Positions 17,685 through 26,187 of a stretch of 64,000 nt of DNA are shown here, in pieces (position 1 is the stretch's first letter; each line of letters opens with the position of its first letter). This stretch comes from Verrucomicrobiia bacterium (GTDB taxonomy: Bacteria > Verrucomicrobiota > Verrucomicrobiia > JADLBR01 > JAIBCM01). A program made the translations under genes and the position numbers. The notes beneath the pieces were generated by a model. It was not told the DNA's origin. It ran no database searches and saw only the letters and a list, made by a program, of their open reading frames with translations. The stretch spans positions 191,364 to 255,363 of the forward strand of contig JAIBCM010000004.1 in assembly GCA_019694135.1 (NCBI GenBank). The letters are read 5' to 3'.

Positions 17685-18735
17685 GACGAGAAGTGATATC
17701 TAATACCTGTTGCAATTTTTTCCAGGCTTTGCCTGAAGCTAAAATTTCTTGAGCAACAGCAACGCCTTCTTCCAGACTTTTCACTTTATCTGTTAAAAAT
17801 AAGCCAGCCCCCGCATTCAATGCCACAATATCTCGACGAATGGTTTTATCTTCGCCTTTTAAAATATGAGTTATTATTTCAGCTGATTCTTTTGCGCTTT
17901 TTACTTCTAACAATTTGCTATCACCTTTTTTAAAATTAAAGTTTTTCGGTGAATAAGTTTTATGCTGAAAACTATGGCCGTTCCACTCGCGCCAAATCGA
18001 AGGTCCCAAAGGAGAAAGCTCATCCATATATTCATCTTTTTCGTTTTTTCCGCAGACTACAGCCGCACGCCTTAGACCCATGAGGCTTAAGGCTTCGATA
18101 TGGCATTCTGTCCAACTTTCATGAGGAACGCCCAATAATTGGATAGGAGGTTTTGCGGGATTAATTAAAGGACCAATTAAATTAAAAATGGTTCGATATC
18201 CTTGTTTGGCTACTGCTTTTCGAAGCGGAGCTATTTTTTTAAATATTGGATGATAATTTTGAGCGAAAATAAAACAAATGTTTGTTTTCTTAAAACACTC
18301 TAAAGTTTCTTTAGGAGTAACATCAAAAGTAATATTAAAAGCTTCGATCAAATCGAAACCACCAGATTTTGATGTGATGCTGCGATTGCCATGTTTAGTA
18401 ACTTTAATCCCAGCCGCGGCAATTACAAAACTAGCACAGGTGGAGACATTAAACGTATTTCGTCCATCACCACCTGTTCCACAAAGATCAATAAATCCTT
18501 CTTTTCTGATTTCATCAGGAATGGGCAAAGGTTTAGCCATTTCGCGTAAGACGAGAGAAAAGTCAGCAACTTCTTGGGGTTGCTCAATACGCTTAGTTAA
18601 AGCGATAAGAAACTTGACCTTTTCTATTTGGTTTACTTTATCATCTATTAAAATCGATAAAATTTCTTGAACGTCATTTTTTTCAAAAATTTTTTCAGAG
18701 ACAAGTTTGGTCCATGTATTTAAATCGCGAGACAT
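17674..18735 (-). CDS. trpD: Anthranilate phosphoribosyltransferase
   Basis: A 353-residue enzyme that joins anthranilate and PRPP, the second committed tryptophan step. The PRPP-binding CGTGGDGRNTFNVSTCASFV and the KHGNRSITSKSGGFDLIEAF segments are typical, as is RTIFNLIGPLINPA. The second motif has GGFDLIEAF where many enzymes have GSADVLEAL; the change may be lineage drift. No other trp genes are near. It follows the PilT-type gene by 12 bases on the same strand, so it may be read through from the pilus-motor genes, an odd partnership for a biosynthetic gene. Other members of the nucleoside phosphorylase/TrpD-like family are less likely. Confidence 0.87.
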   Translation of the reverse strand: MSRDLNTWTKLVSEKIFEKNDVQEILSILIDDKVNQIEKVKFLIALTKRIEQPQEVADFSLVLREMAKPLPIPDEIRKEGFIDLCGTGGDGRNTFNVSTCASFVIAAAGIKVTKHGNRSITSKSGGFDLIEAFNITFDVTPKETLECFKKTNICFIFAQNYHPIFKKIAPLRKAVAKQGYRTIFNLIGPLINPAKPPIQLLGVPHESWTECHIEALSLMGLRRAAVVCGKNEKDEYMDELSPLGPSIWREWNGHSFQHKTYSPKNFNFKKGDSKLLEVKSAKESAEIITHILKGEDKTIRRDIVALNAGAGLFLTDKVKSLEEGVAVAQEILASGKAWKKLQQVLDITSRLKN

Positions 18736-18747
18736 GATTAGATAAAT

Positions 18748-19806
18748 TTAAATTCCAGCCGCAGCGGCAAAGCGTTGTTTATCGATCGCTTTCATGTAAG
18801 CTTCTTGTGGAGAAACTTGGCCTGATTTTAAAACTTTCATGATGGCATCGTCCATGAGTTGCATGCCGTCGGCTTTGCCCGCGACGAGAACGTCTTGCAG
18901 TTTTTGTGTGGCGCCTTCGCGAATAATGGCGCCGACTGCAGGATTGGAGACGAGGATTTCGTTAACGGCTAAGCGTCCCGGTTTATCGCAACGTTTTAAT
19001 AAAAGTTGTGCAACAACTCCTCGTAAAGAGGCCGCTAACATGGTGCGGACTTGTTGTTGTTGATCGGAAGGGAAGACGTCAATTAAACGGTCGATGGTTT
19101 TTCGCGCATTATTGGTATGCAATGTGCCGAAAACTAAGAGACCCGTTTCAGCGGCGGTAAGGGCTAAAGAGATTGTTTCTAAATCGCGCATTTCACCCAC
19201 GAGCACGATATCGCAATCTTCGCGTAAGGCAGCTTTTAACCCTCGAGCAAACTCTGGTGTATCATTGGGAACTTCGCGTTGGGTAATGACACTTTTTTTG
19301 TTGCTGTGAACAAATTCAATGGGTTCTTCAATGGTTACAATGTGACGGGATAGGTTGGTGTTAATGTAATCGATTAGGGCTGCCAAGGTGGTGGATTTAC
19401 CGCTACCGGTGGGACCCGTAACCAAAACTAAACCACCTCGCAAATGAGCAAAATTTTTAATTACTGGTGGCATACCGAGTTCTTCCAAGGAAGCAATTTG
19501 TGTGGGGATTAAACGGAAAACGGCGCCATAACCATTGACTTGTTTTAAGAAATTACAACGAAATCGAGAGTTTTCATTCATTTCGTAGGCGAAATCGAGA
19601 TCTCCACTTTTCTCAAATTTTTCCCAGCGTTTATCACCTGCAATTTCTTTCAGAAGTTGTTGCATTTCGTCATGCGTGAGAATTTGTTCTCGGATGGCAC
19701 TAATTTCGCCATGGATTCGAATTTTAGGTGGCTCACCTTCACCTAAATGAAGATCAGAGCCATGAGCTGCAATAAGTTGTTCAAAAAATGCGTCGATTTT
19801 TGCCAT
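18748..19806 (-). CDS. pilT: PilT/PilU-type type IV pilus retraction ATPase
   Basis: A 352-residue hexameric secretion-type ATPase. An N-terminal PAS-like region (SDLHLGEGEPPKIRIHGEI) is followed by the Walker A GPTGSGKSTTLAAL, the Asp box VTIEEPIEFVH, Walker B VLVGEMRDLETI and the His box LVFGTLHTNNARKTIDR. PilT proteins power pilus retraction for twitching, DNA uptake or surface sensing. No AIRNLIRE motif is obvious at the C-terminus, where PilT normally carries it, so a PilU-like role is possible. It lies two bases after a longer paralogue, suggesting the pair acts together. Pilus structural genes are not in this window apart from a pseudopilin. Confidence 0.88.
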   Translation of the reverse strand: MAKIDAFFEQLIAAHGSDLHLGEGEPPKIRIHGEISAIREQILTHDEMQQLLKEIAGDKRWEKFEKSGDLDFAYEMNENSRFRCNFLKQVNGYGAVFRLIPTQIASLEELGMPPVIKNFAHLRGGLVLVTGPTGSGKSTTLAALIDYINTNLSRHIVTIEEPIEFVHSNKKSVITQREVPNDTPEFARGLKAALREDCDIVLVGEMRDLETISLALTAAETGLLVFGTLHTNNARKTIDRLIDVFPSDQQQQVRTMLAASLRGVVAQLLLKRCDKPGRLAVNEILVSNPAVGAIIREGATQKLQDVLVAGKADGMQLMDDAIMKVLKSGQVSPQEAYMKAIDKQRFAAAAGI

Positions 19807-19808
19807 AA

Positions 19809-21134
19809 CTACTTTTGTAAATAAGGATAAAATAATTTTTTCTGATCGGCACGTTCGAAAGCTTCTTGAGGCGTGATTAAATCCGCGGTGAGTAATTCCA
19901 TTAAGGAGTCGTCCATAAGTTTCATGCCTTGACGTTTTCCAGTTTGGATGACACCGGGCAGCATGAAAGTTTTACTATCACGAATGAGCGCGGCAACTGC
20001 AGGTGTGTTGATTAAAATTTCGAGAGCTAAAACCATGCCTTGACCGTCAGCGCGAGGTATGAGTTGTTGGCTGATAATGCCACGCAAAGATTCACTGACC
20101 ATGACGCGAATTTGATCTTGTTGATCGACGGGAAAGACATCGAGCACTCGATCCAAGGTGCGTGCTGCGTTGGCAGTGTGGAGTGTGGAGAAAACTAAAT
20201 GGCCTGTTTCTGAAGCGGTAATGGCTAACGAAATGGTTTCCAGATCGCGCATTTCACCGACCATAATTACGTCCGGATCTTCGCGCAATGAGGCGCGCAA
20301 AGCAGTGGCAAATGATTTGGAATGATTGCCGATTTCGCGTTGGGTGATATGGCAGTTGATCGGACTAAAGGCGTATTCGATGGGATCTTCCAAAGTGATA
20401 ATGTGATCGTGGCGTGCACGATTGACTTCTTGCACAAGGGCAGCAAGGGTAGTGGATTTACCACTTCCCATGGGGCCGGTGACTAAAACAAGACCGTTTG
20501 TGTATTGAGTGAGAAGTTTTAGTTGATCAGGTAATTCTAATTCTTCCATGGTGCGGATATGCGGATTGATCAAGCGAAATACGGCATCGTAACCGCGACG
20601 TTGTTTAACAATACTTGTTCGGAATCGGCCTAGATGCGATGGAGCATAAGAAAAATCGCAATCGCCTTTTTCTTTTAAGCGATTTTTTTGTGTTTCGTCT
20701 AAAAAATTCATTACCAATTTCTCTGTATCGGCCGGTTGTAAAGGTGAGGCTTCAGGCCAAATCGGTTGCAACACACCGAAACGTCGCATAAGGGGTGGTG
20801 CTCCGACGCCAAGATGGATGTCGGAGGCTTGAAATTGTTGAGCGACGCGCAAGTAATCGTCCACGTTTTGACAGCTTTGTGAGGAAGCAGAAGGCTCACC
20901 TAACGTGGCAGTAGTGGGATCGGCGATAGAGGCTTGATTTTGGGATTCGGTGATGGCGTCGCGAAACTTTTTTATTTGCTTTTCATTTAGCAGTTGTTGT
21001 TCCTCCAGAAAATCCAAGGCCGAAGCGCCGGGAAGTTTTGCTAGAGCGGTTTCTACTGCTGCTTTTTGTTCAGGAGTAATCCAACCTTGTTCCAACGAAA
21101 TGGAAAGCACGTAATCATTATACTGAACCGACAT
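19809..21134 (-). CDS. PilT-type ATPase with N-terminal extension
   Basis: A 441-residue paralogue of the next gene downstream. The ATPase core carries Walker A GPMGSGKSTTLAAL, Asp box ITLEDPIEYAF, Walker B IMVGEMRDLETI and His box LVFSTLHTANAARTLDR. About 90 extra residues precede the core: a short helical segment with SLEQGWITPEQKAAVETAL and LLNEKQIKKFRDAI, resembling the N-terminal modules that some GspE/PilB-type ATPases use to contact partners. Such extended PilT homologues occur in tandem with a standard PilT in several phyla; their separate job is unknown. The order on the strand is this gene, then pilT, then trpD. Confidence 0.85.
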   Translation of the reverse strand: MSVQYNDYVLSISLEQGWITPEQKAAVETALAKLPGASALDFLEEQQLLNEKQIKKFRDAITESQNQASIADPTTATLGEPSASSQSCQNVDDYLRVAQQFQASDIHLGVGAPPLMRRFGVLQPIWPEASPLQPADTEKLVMNFLDETQKNRLKEKGDCDFSYAPSHLGRFRTSIVKQRRGYDAVFRLINPHIRTMEELELPDQLKLLTQYTNGLVLVTGPMGSGKSTTLAALVQEVNRARHDHIITLEDPIEYAFSPINCHITQREIGNHSKSFATALRASLREDPDVIMVGEMRDLETISLAITASETGHLVFSTLHTANAARTLDRVLDVFPVDQQDQIRVMVSESLRGIISQQLIPRADGQGMVLALEILINTPAVAALIRDSKTFMLPGVIQTGKRQGMKLMDDSLMELLTADLITPQEAFERADQKKLFYPYLQK

Positions 21135-21193
21135 AAAAAAAGTTTATCGGACTGCTAAGGCAAGGGAAGAAAATAGTGAATTGATTTAATATC

Positions 21194-21619
21194 CTAAAAC
21201 AAACGGAATCGTGGGCTGGTTAAAAAATAAATGCTTGCCCCATAAAAAAGAATGATAAGAATTTGTGCCCAAAGATAAGTCTGACTCAGGTGTCCGGTGC
21301 ATAGGTTAATGATCCAGATCAATAAGCTGAACCCAATCACGGCAGCCAAAGCATAGCAAGCCCAAATTCGATCTGCCATAATTTCCACGGCGCTTAATAT
21401 CATTCCTAAGGGAACCAAAAAAAAGAATAATTTTGTTGTGCCAAACAACTTAAAACAAACGGTGAAAGGGACGGCCAAATAAAAGCCGACTGCTAACATG
21501 TTTTTTACTGCGTGGGGCATAAAGCCACCGATTCCCAAAGACCATATTCCTTCGATTAGGACTAAAGCACAAAAAGCGGCCCAAACGAGGTAAATGAAAC
21601 CAAATATTTTTGATACCAT
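21194..21619 (-). CDS. Hypothetical small four-helix membrane protein
   Basis: No family recognised. The 141-residue protein is almost entirely hydrophobic, with about four predicted membrane helices (near 5-30, 38-58, 63-82 and 90-140 as one or two helices). There is no signal peptide separate from the first helix, no Cys pair and no charged motif inside the helices. It lies 59 bases upstream of the PilT-type pair on the same strand and may share their transcript. Codon use matches its neighbours. Start ATG at 21619; the frame is clearly coding by composition and isolation, but function is unknown. Confidence 0.6.
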   Translation of the reverse strand: MVSKIFGFIYLVWAAFCALVLIEGIWSLGIGGFMPHAVKNMLAVGFYLAVPFTVCFKLFGTTKLFFFLVPLGMILSAVEIMADRIWACYALAAVIGFSLLIWIINLCTGHLSQTYLWAQILIILFYGASIYFLTSPRFRLF

Positions 21620-21704
21620 AGACTAGTAATAAATAATTAGAGCCAAAAATCGAATAAAGTCGAGTTTGCTTTTTAATGGTCGAAGGTTGCTAAACTTCAG
21701 TTTT

Positions 21705-23804
21705 TTAGTCGGTATCGAATCCTAATAAATTTCCCAGCCACCAACTGATGCCACGAAACGCTAATCCCAAAAGAGTTAAAGGATGTCGAAAAAGCACTTT
21801 TTTGATTTGAGAAGAAAGGTCTTCTTGAGGGTTTTTAAGAGTTCCCGAAAGTCTGACAGTAGCCCAGCAAAGACCATCTTGTTTCTCTTTGAAAACGGTA
21901 GTTTCGGCTTCGGGTAGCCATCGTAGTGATTCAGCTGGTAATCCGACTTTGAATTTTCCTGACAAGGTTTTATTTGGATTTAAAATGAAATAGCCTTTTA
22001 AGCCGAATTTGTCTTTGGCGAGAAGATCGATGTTAGAGAAACGAATATGTCCCTTCGCAAGTTTTTCCCATTGTAATGAAGCGCGATTAAAGGTGAGATG
22101 ACGAAAAGTGGGGTCTTTTAAAAATCTGCTTAGCGATTTGAGAAGAGCAAGGTTAGTCGCTTTGCCTTGCTCAATACGCAAAGCGCCTTTTCCTGAGCCT
22201 TTTTCCCAATCATCTTTCAGTCCTGACCAATTAATCGTGCCTTGTGCATTTCCCGAAAGATGGTTTTTCAATCTTTCGGGAAGAAATGTTGTGATGGAAT
22301 TCAAATGAAATTTGGATGTGAAGTTTAATCGTTGGGTCGCGAAATAATCCAATTTTCCTAATATTTGAAAATAGTTTGGGGCGTCAAACTCAAAGGAAGT
22401 GGCTTGAAAATTTTTTTTCCAATAAACAAAGTTGGCTCTTGCTTTTTTAAAGAAAAAATAATCGGGACAACGAAGAGAGTAAGTGTTTAACATGTTTTTT
22501 AAACGCTGAGGCGTCAATAATTCTGCGCCATCAAGAATGACATGGCCGGAGGCTTGAGAGCCTTCAATTTCTCGCAAAAGACCTTTCCACCAGAGTTTGC
22601 CGCGTAATTCTGCTTTCAAACGAGGTTTTAGGGTCATAGCTACCCAACGAGCAAGTGGCATGTCTGAAAAGCGCAGAGAAAATTCGCCTTCACTCGTTTT
22701 CCAATCATAGGCGGCCCAACCTTTCAAATGCATTTTATTGCGAACACGTAAATCTAACTCATCCACTTGAAAACGATCGTTACGGTAATCAAAATGGCAT
22801 TGAGCTTGATCAAAATCCATTCTTAGCAAATCAGGATTTTTGTAGCGTTTTGCAATGGCTTCAAGCCAGGGCCAGGCTTCTAAATGTGTTTCTAATAATT
22901 TTAATTCGCCTGTGGAAGTGGTATTTTTACCAGAGGAATCGGTTTCCCAACGCATATTGCCTGTGATCAGTCCTCGCAAACGATCGTGTAAAAGAGGGGG
23001 TAGGGTTTGCGCAAAAGGCAACTTTTCCACGGCAAGCTGAGCGGAAATACTTTTATCGTTTCGCATGCCGATACGGCCTCGCAAGTTGACTCGCGAAAGA
23101 TTGGTGCTTTGTCCTAGTAGAATGGCTTCTTCGATATCCGCTTTATCTCGTGTGATAAAAAGATTTAATTTTTTTACTGTTAAAGGGGGTAAAAGAGGGA
23201 AGTAGAGAGTGCCGTTTTTAATGGAATATTTAAAATCTTGGCCGATCATGGTCGCATCGATATGGACTTGATGCAAAATGCCCGTTCCGTTTTGAAAAGG
23301 AAACTTCACCTCAGCATTGGGACAGGTGATTTGAGGGCAATAAAATCGTTGAGGCATTAACCAAGCATACCAAGGACGCTTTTCCTTAGAGGGCTTTATT
23401 TTGATAGCATCATTGGGAGCGCGTAATACGAAATGGCCGCTTGCCACATCAATGCGATCCAATTGCCAGACACCTCGAAAAATAGCTGTGGGATTAAACA
23501 CAGCTTGAATATTCGTGGCTCCAATGAATCCGATGGCTTCTCCGGGCCACCCCGTTGCTGAAAAATAAGGAGTGGAAATTTTCCAGCCTTCCAAAGATAG
23601 AGGGCCGAATGCACCTTTGACTTTTATCGCATTTGAAACAGCGTGGGATAGGCTCGAATGGATAGCTGGATTTTTGACGAGTTTTGGCAGGCGAGCTATT
23701 ATCAAAGTATAAGTGAAATATAGGACAACGGAGCCAATAATTGCCAAAGTGCTAAAAATTAAAATTTTTTTTCGCTTTTTCAAAACGTAATAAAACGCTA
23801 ACAC
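21705..23804 (-). CDS. AsmA-like / DUF3971-type envelope protein
   Basis: A 699-residue protein with one N-terminal membrane helix (about residues 13-35: ILIFSTLAIIGSVVLYFTYT) and a long periplasmic beta-rich region. The layout, with KGAFGPLSLEGWKIS early and the late GSGKGALRIEQGKATNLALL followed by LKGYFILNPNKTLSGKFKVGLP, is that of AsmA/YhdP/TamB-type proteins, which form grooves that carry phospholipids between membranes. Family assignment rests on architecture rather than a strict motif. It is a single gene, divergent from the glyoxalase-like gene with 33 bases between starts. No PilT or LPS link is evident beyond general envelope upkeep. Confidence 0.65.
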   Translation of the reverse strand: MLAFYYVLKKRKKILIFSTLAIIGSVVLYFTYTLIIARLPKLVKNPAIHSSLSHAVSNAIKVKGAFGPLSLEGWKISTPYFSATGWPGEAIGFIGATNIQAVFNPTAIFRGVWQLDRIDVASGHFVLRAPNDAIKIKPSKEKRPWYAWLMPQRFYCPQITCPNAEVKFPFQNGTGILHQVHIDATMIGQDFKYSIKNGTLYFPLLPPLTVKKLNLFITRDKADIEEAILLGQSTNLSRVNLRGRIGMRNDKSISAQLAVEKLPFAQTLPPLLHDRLRGLITGNMRWETDSSGKNTTSTGELKLLETHLEAWPWLEAIAKRYKNPDLLRMDFDQAQCHFDYRNDRFQVDELDLRVRNKMHLKGWAAYDWKTSEGEFSLRFSDMPLARWVAMTLKPRLKAELRGKLWWKGLLREIEGSQASGHVILDGAELLTPQRLKNMLNTYSLRCPDYFFFKKARANFVYWKKNFQATSFEFDAPNYFQILGKLDYFATQRLNFTSKFHLNSITTFLPERLKNHLSGNAQGTINWSGLKDDWEKGSGKGALRIEQGKATNLALLKSLSRFLKDPTFRHLTFNRASLQWEKLAKGHIRFSNIDLLAKDKFGLKGYFILNPNKTLSGKFKVGLPAESLRWLPEAETTVFKEKQDGLCWATVRLSGTLKNPQEDLSSQIKKVLFRHPLTLLGLAFRGISWWLGNLLGFDTD

Positions 23805-23837
23805 GAGCTAAGTCATAAGAAACTAAAAATTAAAGAA

Positions 23838-24263
23838 ATGAACCAATCCATTCTTCATATTGCTTTAATGGTAAGGGATTATGATGAGGCAATAGATTTT
23901 TATACGCGCAAGTTGCATTTTATTTTGGTGGAAGATACTTATCAACCCGCGCAGGATAAAAGGTGGGTTCTTATTGCTCCACCGGGTTCTCGTGAAACCA
24001 CTTTATTATTGGCTCGAGCTGTTACACCTGAACAAGAAAGTTTTATTGGAAATCAAGCGGGTGGAAGAGTTTTTCTTTTCTTAAAGACGGATGATTTTTG
24101 GAGAGATTATCTTGATATGAAAGCCAAGGGGATCAAATTTATTAGAGAGCCTAAACAAGAGGATTATGGAACCGTAGCAGTTTTTGAGGATTTATACGGA
24201 CATCGTTGGGATTTAATTGAGTTCAATCGAGATCATTCGATTATTACGCACATGATAGAATAG
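23838..24263 (+). CDS. VOC/glyoxalase-family protein
   Basis: A 141-residue single-domain vicinal oxygen chelate protein. It begins SILHIALMVRDYDEAIDFYTRKL, the classic first beta-alpha-beta unit with a metal-ligand His, and ends with VAVFEDLYGHRWDLIE, holding the final Glu ligand. The family includes glyoxalase I, bleomycin-resistance proteins and dioxygenases; substrate cannot be called. The form with VEDTYQPAQDKRWVLIAPPGS is common as YraH/PhnB-like stand-alone genes. It converges on the allantoicase gene with 11 bases between stops and is not part of that operon. Confidence 0.82.
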   Translation: MNQSILHIALMVRDYDEAIDFYTRKLHFILVEDTYQPAQDKRWVLIAPPGSRETTLLLARAVTPEQESFIGNQAGGRVFLFLKTDDFWRDYLDMKAKGIKFIREPKQEDYGTVAVFEDLYGHRWDLIEFNRDHSIITHMIE

Positions 24264-24274
24264 ATTTAACGATT

Positions 24275-25273
24275 TTACTTAGCTTTTCCAATAATTCGCA
24301 ATCGACTAACCCCGCCGTCCGGGAATATATTAAGTTTCACGTGTGTGCAAGAGCCGATCGATTTTAACTCTTTTTCAAAATAATGTTGAGTATGCGCTTG
24401 CAATTTTGTTTTAGGCAAAATTTCTTTCCATTCAACTTGATGATAAGTCAAACCGTCAACAGCAGTGTCTGGCAAATAGCAACCTTCTAAAGAAGCCGTG
24501 TCAGGATAATTTCCTTTAAAATGGTTGGTATCGATTTCAATCTTTTGAATTTCACCAGGAAGACCGAGTTTCACAATGCTCCAATCAAAGCCGGGTCCGC
24601 GTCGTCGTCGTGTTTCCCAACCTTCTCCCATATTCGCGGCACGACCGGGCATGATAAGATTATCTTTCGGACTAAAAAACATGTCACTGCAAGCTGTTAC
24701 AATACCGCCATTTTCTAGCGCGGCCAAATCCAGCACTTGATCTTTTTTCTGGCCCAAATCAGGAATGACCTCGCCATACACGCGAAAACGGGCCACACCG
24801 CCGTCGGGATAGATGTTAAGTCGGAGGTGAGTCCAGCGTTCATGGTTACCCACAGCAAAAAGATTTTGAAAACCCGGTCGCAGCGGTGATTTAGGAAGAA
24901 TTTCTTTCCATGCCCACGTCTCTGGCGAACCGCTTTCCTTTTCCACTGCACACGCGTCAATAGAAGCGTAAGCGGGATTATTTCCTAAAAAATGATTGGT
25001 ATCGATATCGACACCATGAATTTTGCCAGCTAATCCCAAGCGAATGACGCACCAATCATGACCCGGAACTCGTTTGCGTCGACTTTCCCAGCCGTCCATC
25101 CATTTACCATTTTCAGTGAACTTATCCGGTATAAAAATGCCTCGACCCGGTTTTAATAAATTTTCTTTGGGCGCAAAAAAATCGTCACTAGCGAGCAACG
25201 TTTTACCGCCAATTTTTTCTGCAGCCAGATCGACTAATCCCACAAAGGCTGCGCTTTCTTTTGAAATATCCAT
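24275..25273 (-). CDS. alc: Allantoicase
   Basis: Allantoicase hydrolyses allantoate to ureidoglycolate and urea. The 332-residue protein has two tandem copies of the allantoicase jelly-roll repeat. Both copies show an ASDDFFAPKENLLKPGR or CSDMFFSPKDNLIMPGR loop, a GWESRRKR or GWETRRRR box, and an IDTNHFLGN or IDTNHFKGN segment. It is the last gene of a four-gene minus-strand run (aceB-uraD-uraH-alc), 31 bases after uraH. The allantoinase that would feed it is about 18 kb away. No ureidoglycolate lyase or urease is in the window, so the last step to glyoxylate must be encoded elsewhere. Confidence 0.92.
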   Translation of the reverse strand: MDISKESAAFVGLVDLAAEKIGGKTLLASDDFFAPKENLLKPGRGIFIPDKFTENGKWMDGWESRRKRVPGHDWCVIRLGLAGKIHGVDIDTNHFLGNNPAYASIDACAVEKESGSPETWAWKEILPKSPLRPGFQNLFAVGNHERWTHLRLNIYPDGGVARFRVYGEVIPDLGQKKDQVLDLAALENGGIVTACSDMFFSPKDNLIMPGRAANMGEGWETRRRRGPGFDWSIVKLGLPGEIQKIEIDTNHFKGNYPDTASLEGCYLPDTAVDGLTYHQVEWKEILPKTKLQAHTQHYFEKELKSIGSCTHVKLNIFPDGGVSRLRIIGKAK

Positions 25274-25304
25274 AATGTTTTAAGTTTAAGTTTGAAAAAA
25301 TTAT

Positions 25305-25664
25305 TTAACTTCCGCGATAAGTGCTATAAGCCCACGGCGAAGCGAGTAAAGGAACATGATAAGAAGCTGAAGCATCCGAAATATTAAATCGAATAGGAAC
25401 TTGATCGAGGAAAGGGGGCTGAACCAGCAGCGTTGACGCCTTTGTAGAAAAGTAACCCGCAACATCAAAAACTAATTCGTAGCGCCCAACTTTCATCTCA
25501 TTTTCGTTCAAAAGTGGCGCATCCGTGCGACCATCCTGATTGGTTTGCACGGTTTTTAAAAGTTTTCTTTGATCTCCCTGATATTGCCAAAGTTCAATGC
25601 GAACACCTGCTGCGGGTTTCCCATGAACGGTGTCTAAAACGTGAGTGCTAAGTTTAGCTGCCAT
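25305..25664 (-). CDS. uraH: 5-hydroxyisourate hydrolase (transthyretin-like)
   Basis: A 119-residue transthyretin-fold enzyme that opens 5-hydroxyisourate, the unstable uricase product, to OHCU. The N-terminal [19 protein letters not shown] holds the catalytic His, and the C-terminus [18 protein letters not shown] carries the diagnostic YRGS tail that separates the enzyme from transthyretin hormone carriers. There is no signal peptide, so it is cytoplasmic. It follows uraD by nine bases. Together with uraD it makes (S)-allantoin from 5-hydroxyisourate; the uricase itself is not seen here. Confidence 0.94.
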   Translation of the reverse strand: MAAKLSTHVLDTVHGKPAAGVRIELWQYQGDQRKLLKTVQTNQDGRTDAPLLNENEMKVGRYELVFDVAGYFSTKASTLLVQPPFLDQVPIRFNISDASASYHVPLLASPWAYSTYRGS

Positions 25665-25673
25665 ATTTTTATT

Positions 25674-26186
25674 TTAAAATTTGTCCGTTATTAAATCGCG
25701 TAAACGAAATTCTGCAATTTTATAAATTTCTTCTAAAGCAGTTTTCATTTCTTGTTCGCGACTGTTTTGTAGCCGATTTTTAAAACCGTTCAAGATTGCT
25801 TCTTTTTTATTGAGCCGTGCGCAAATGATAAAGGGAAAACCAAATTTTTCGCGATAAGCACGATTATTATTTTGAAAAAGCTGAATTTCCTCCGTCGAAA
25901 GTTGAGTCAAACCTGCGCTGGTTTGTTCCTGAGTGGAGGCTTGAGTCAGCTTACCTTCCAAAGCTATTTTCCCAACGAGATCGGGGTGAGCGTTGAGAAG
26001 CGCCAACTGTTTTTTTTCCGACGATTGAGTAACAATCTTACAAAGTTTTTGATGCAATTCAGAACCACTAGAAAAAGGTTGAAATTTCCATCCCTCTTCC
26101 GCAATCCATGGCGAATGTTCAAATACTCCGCCAAAGATTTTAGTGAATTCGCTTTGCGAAAGTTGATTGATTTCAGATAGGGTCAT
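25674..26186 (-). CDS. uraD: OHCU decarboxylase
   Basis: 2-oxo-4-hydroxy-4-carboxy-5-ureidoimidazoline decarboxylase, giving (S)-allantoin. The all-helical protein is 170 residues from ATG 26186, normal for the family. The catalytic His lies in LLNAHPDLVGKIAL, and the family segments AGLTQLSTEEIQLF and YREKFGFPFIICAR are present. The start is one base after the malate synthase stop; a longer frame reaching 26228 would overlap that gene and adds unrelated residues. Position between aceB and uraH supports an operon dedicated to purine-ring breakdown. Confidence 0.93.
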   Translation of the reverse strand: MTLSEINQLSQSEFTKIFGGVFEHSPWIAEEGWKFQPFSSGSELHQKLCKIVTQSSEKKQLALLNAHPDLVGKIALEGKLTQASTQEQTSAGLTQLSTEEIQLFQNNNRAYREKFGFPFIICARLNKKEAILNGFKNRLQNSREQEMKTALEEIYKIAEFRLRDLITDKF

Positions 26187-26187
26187 A

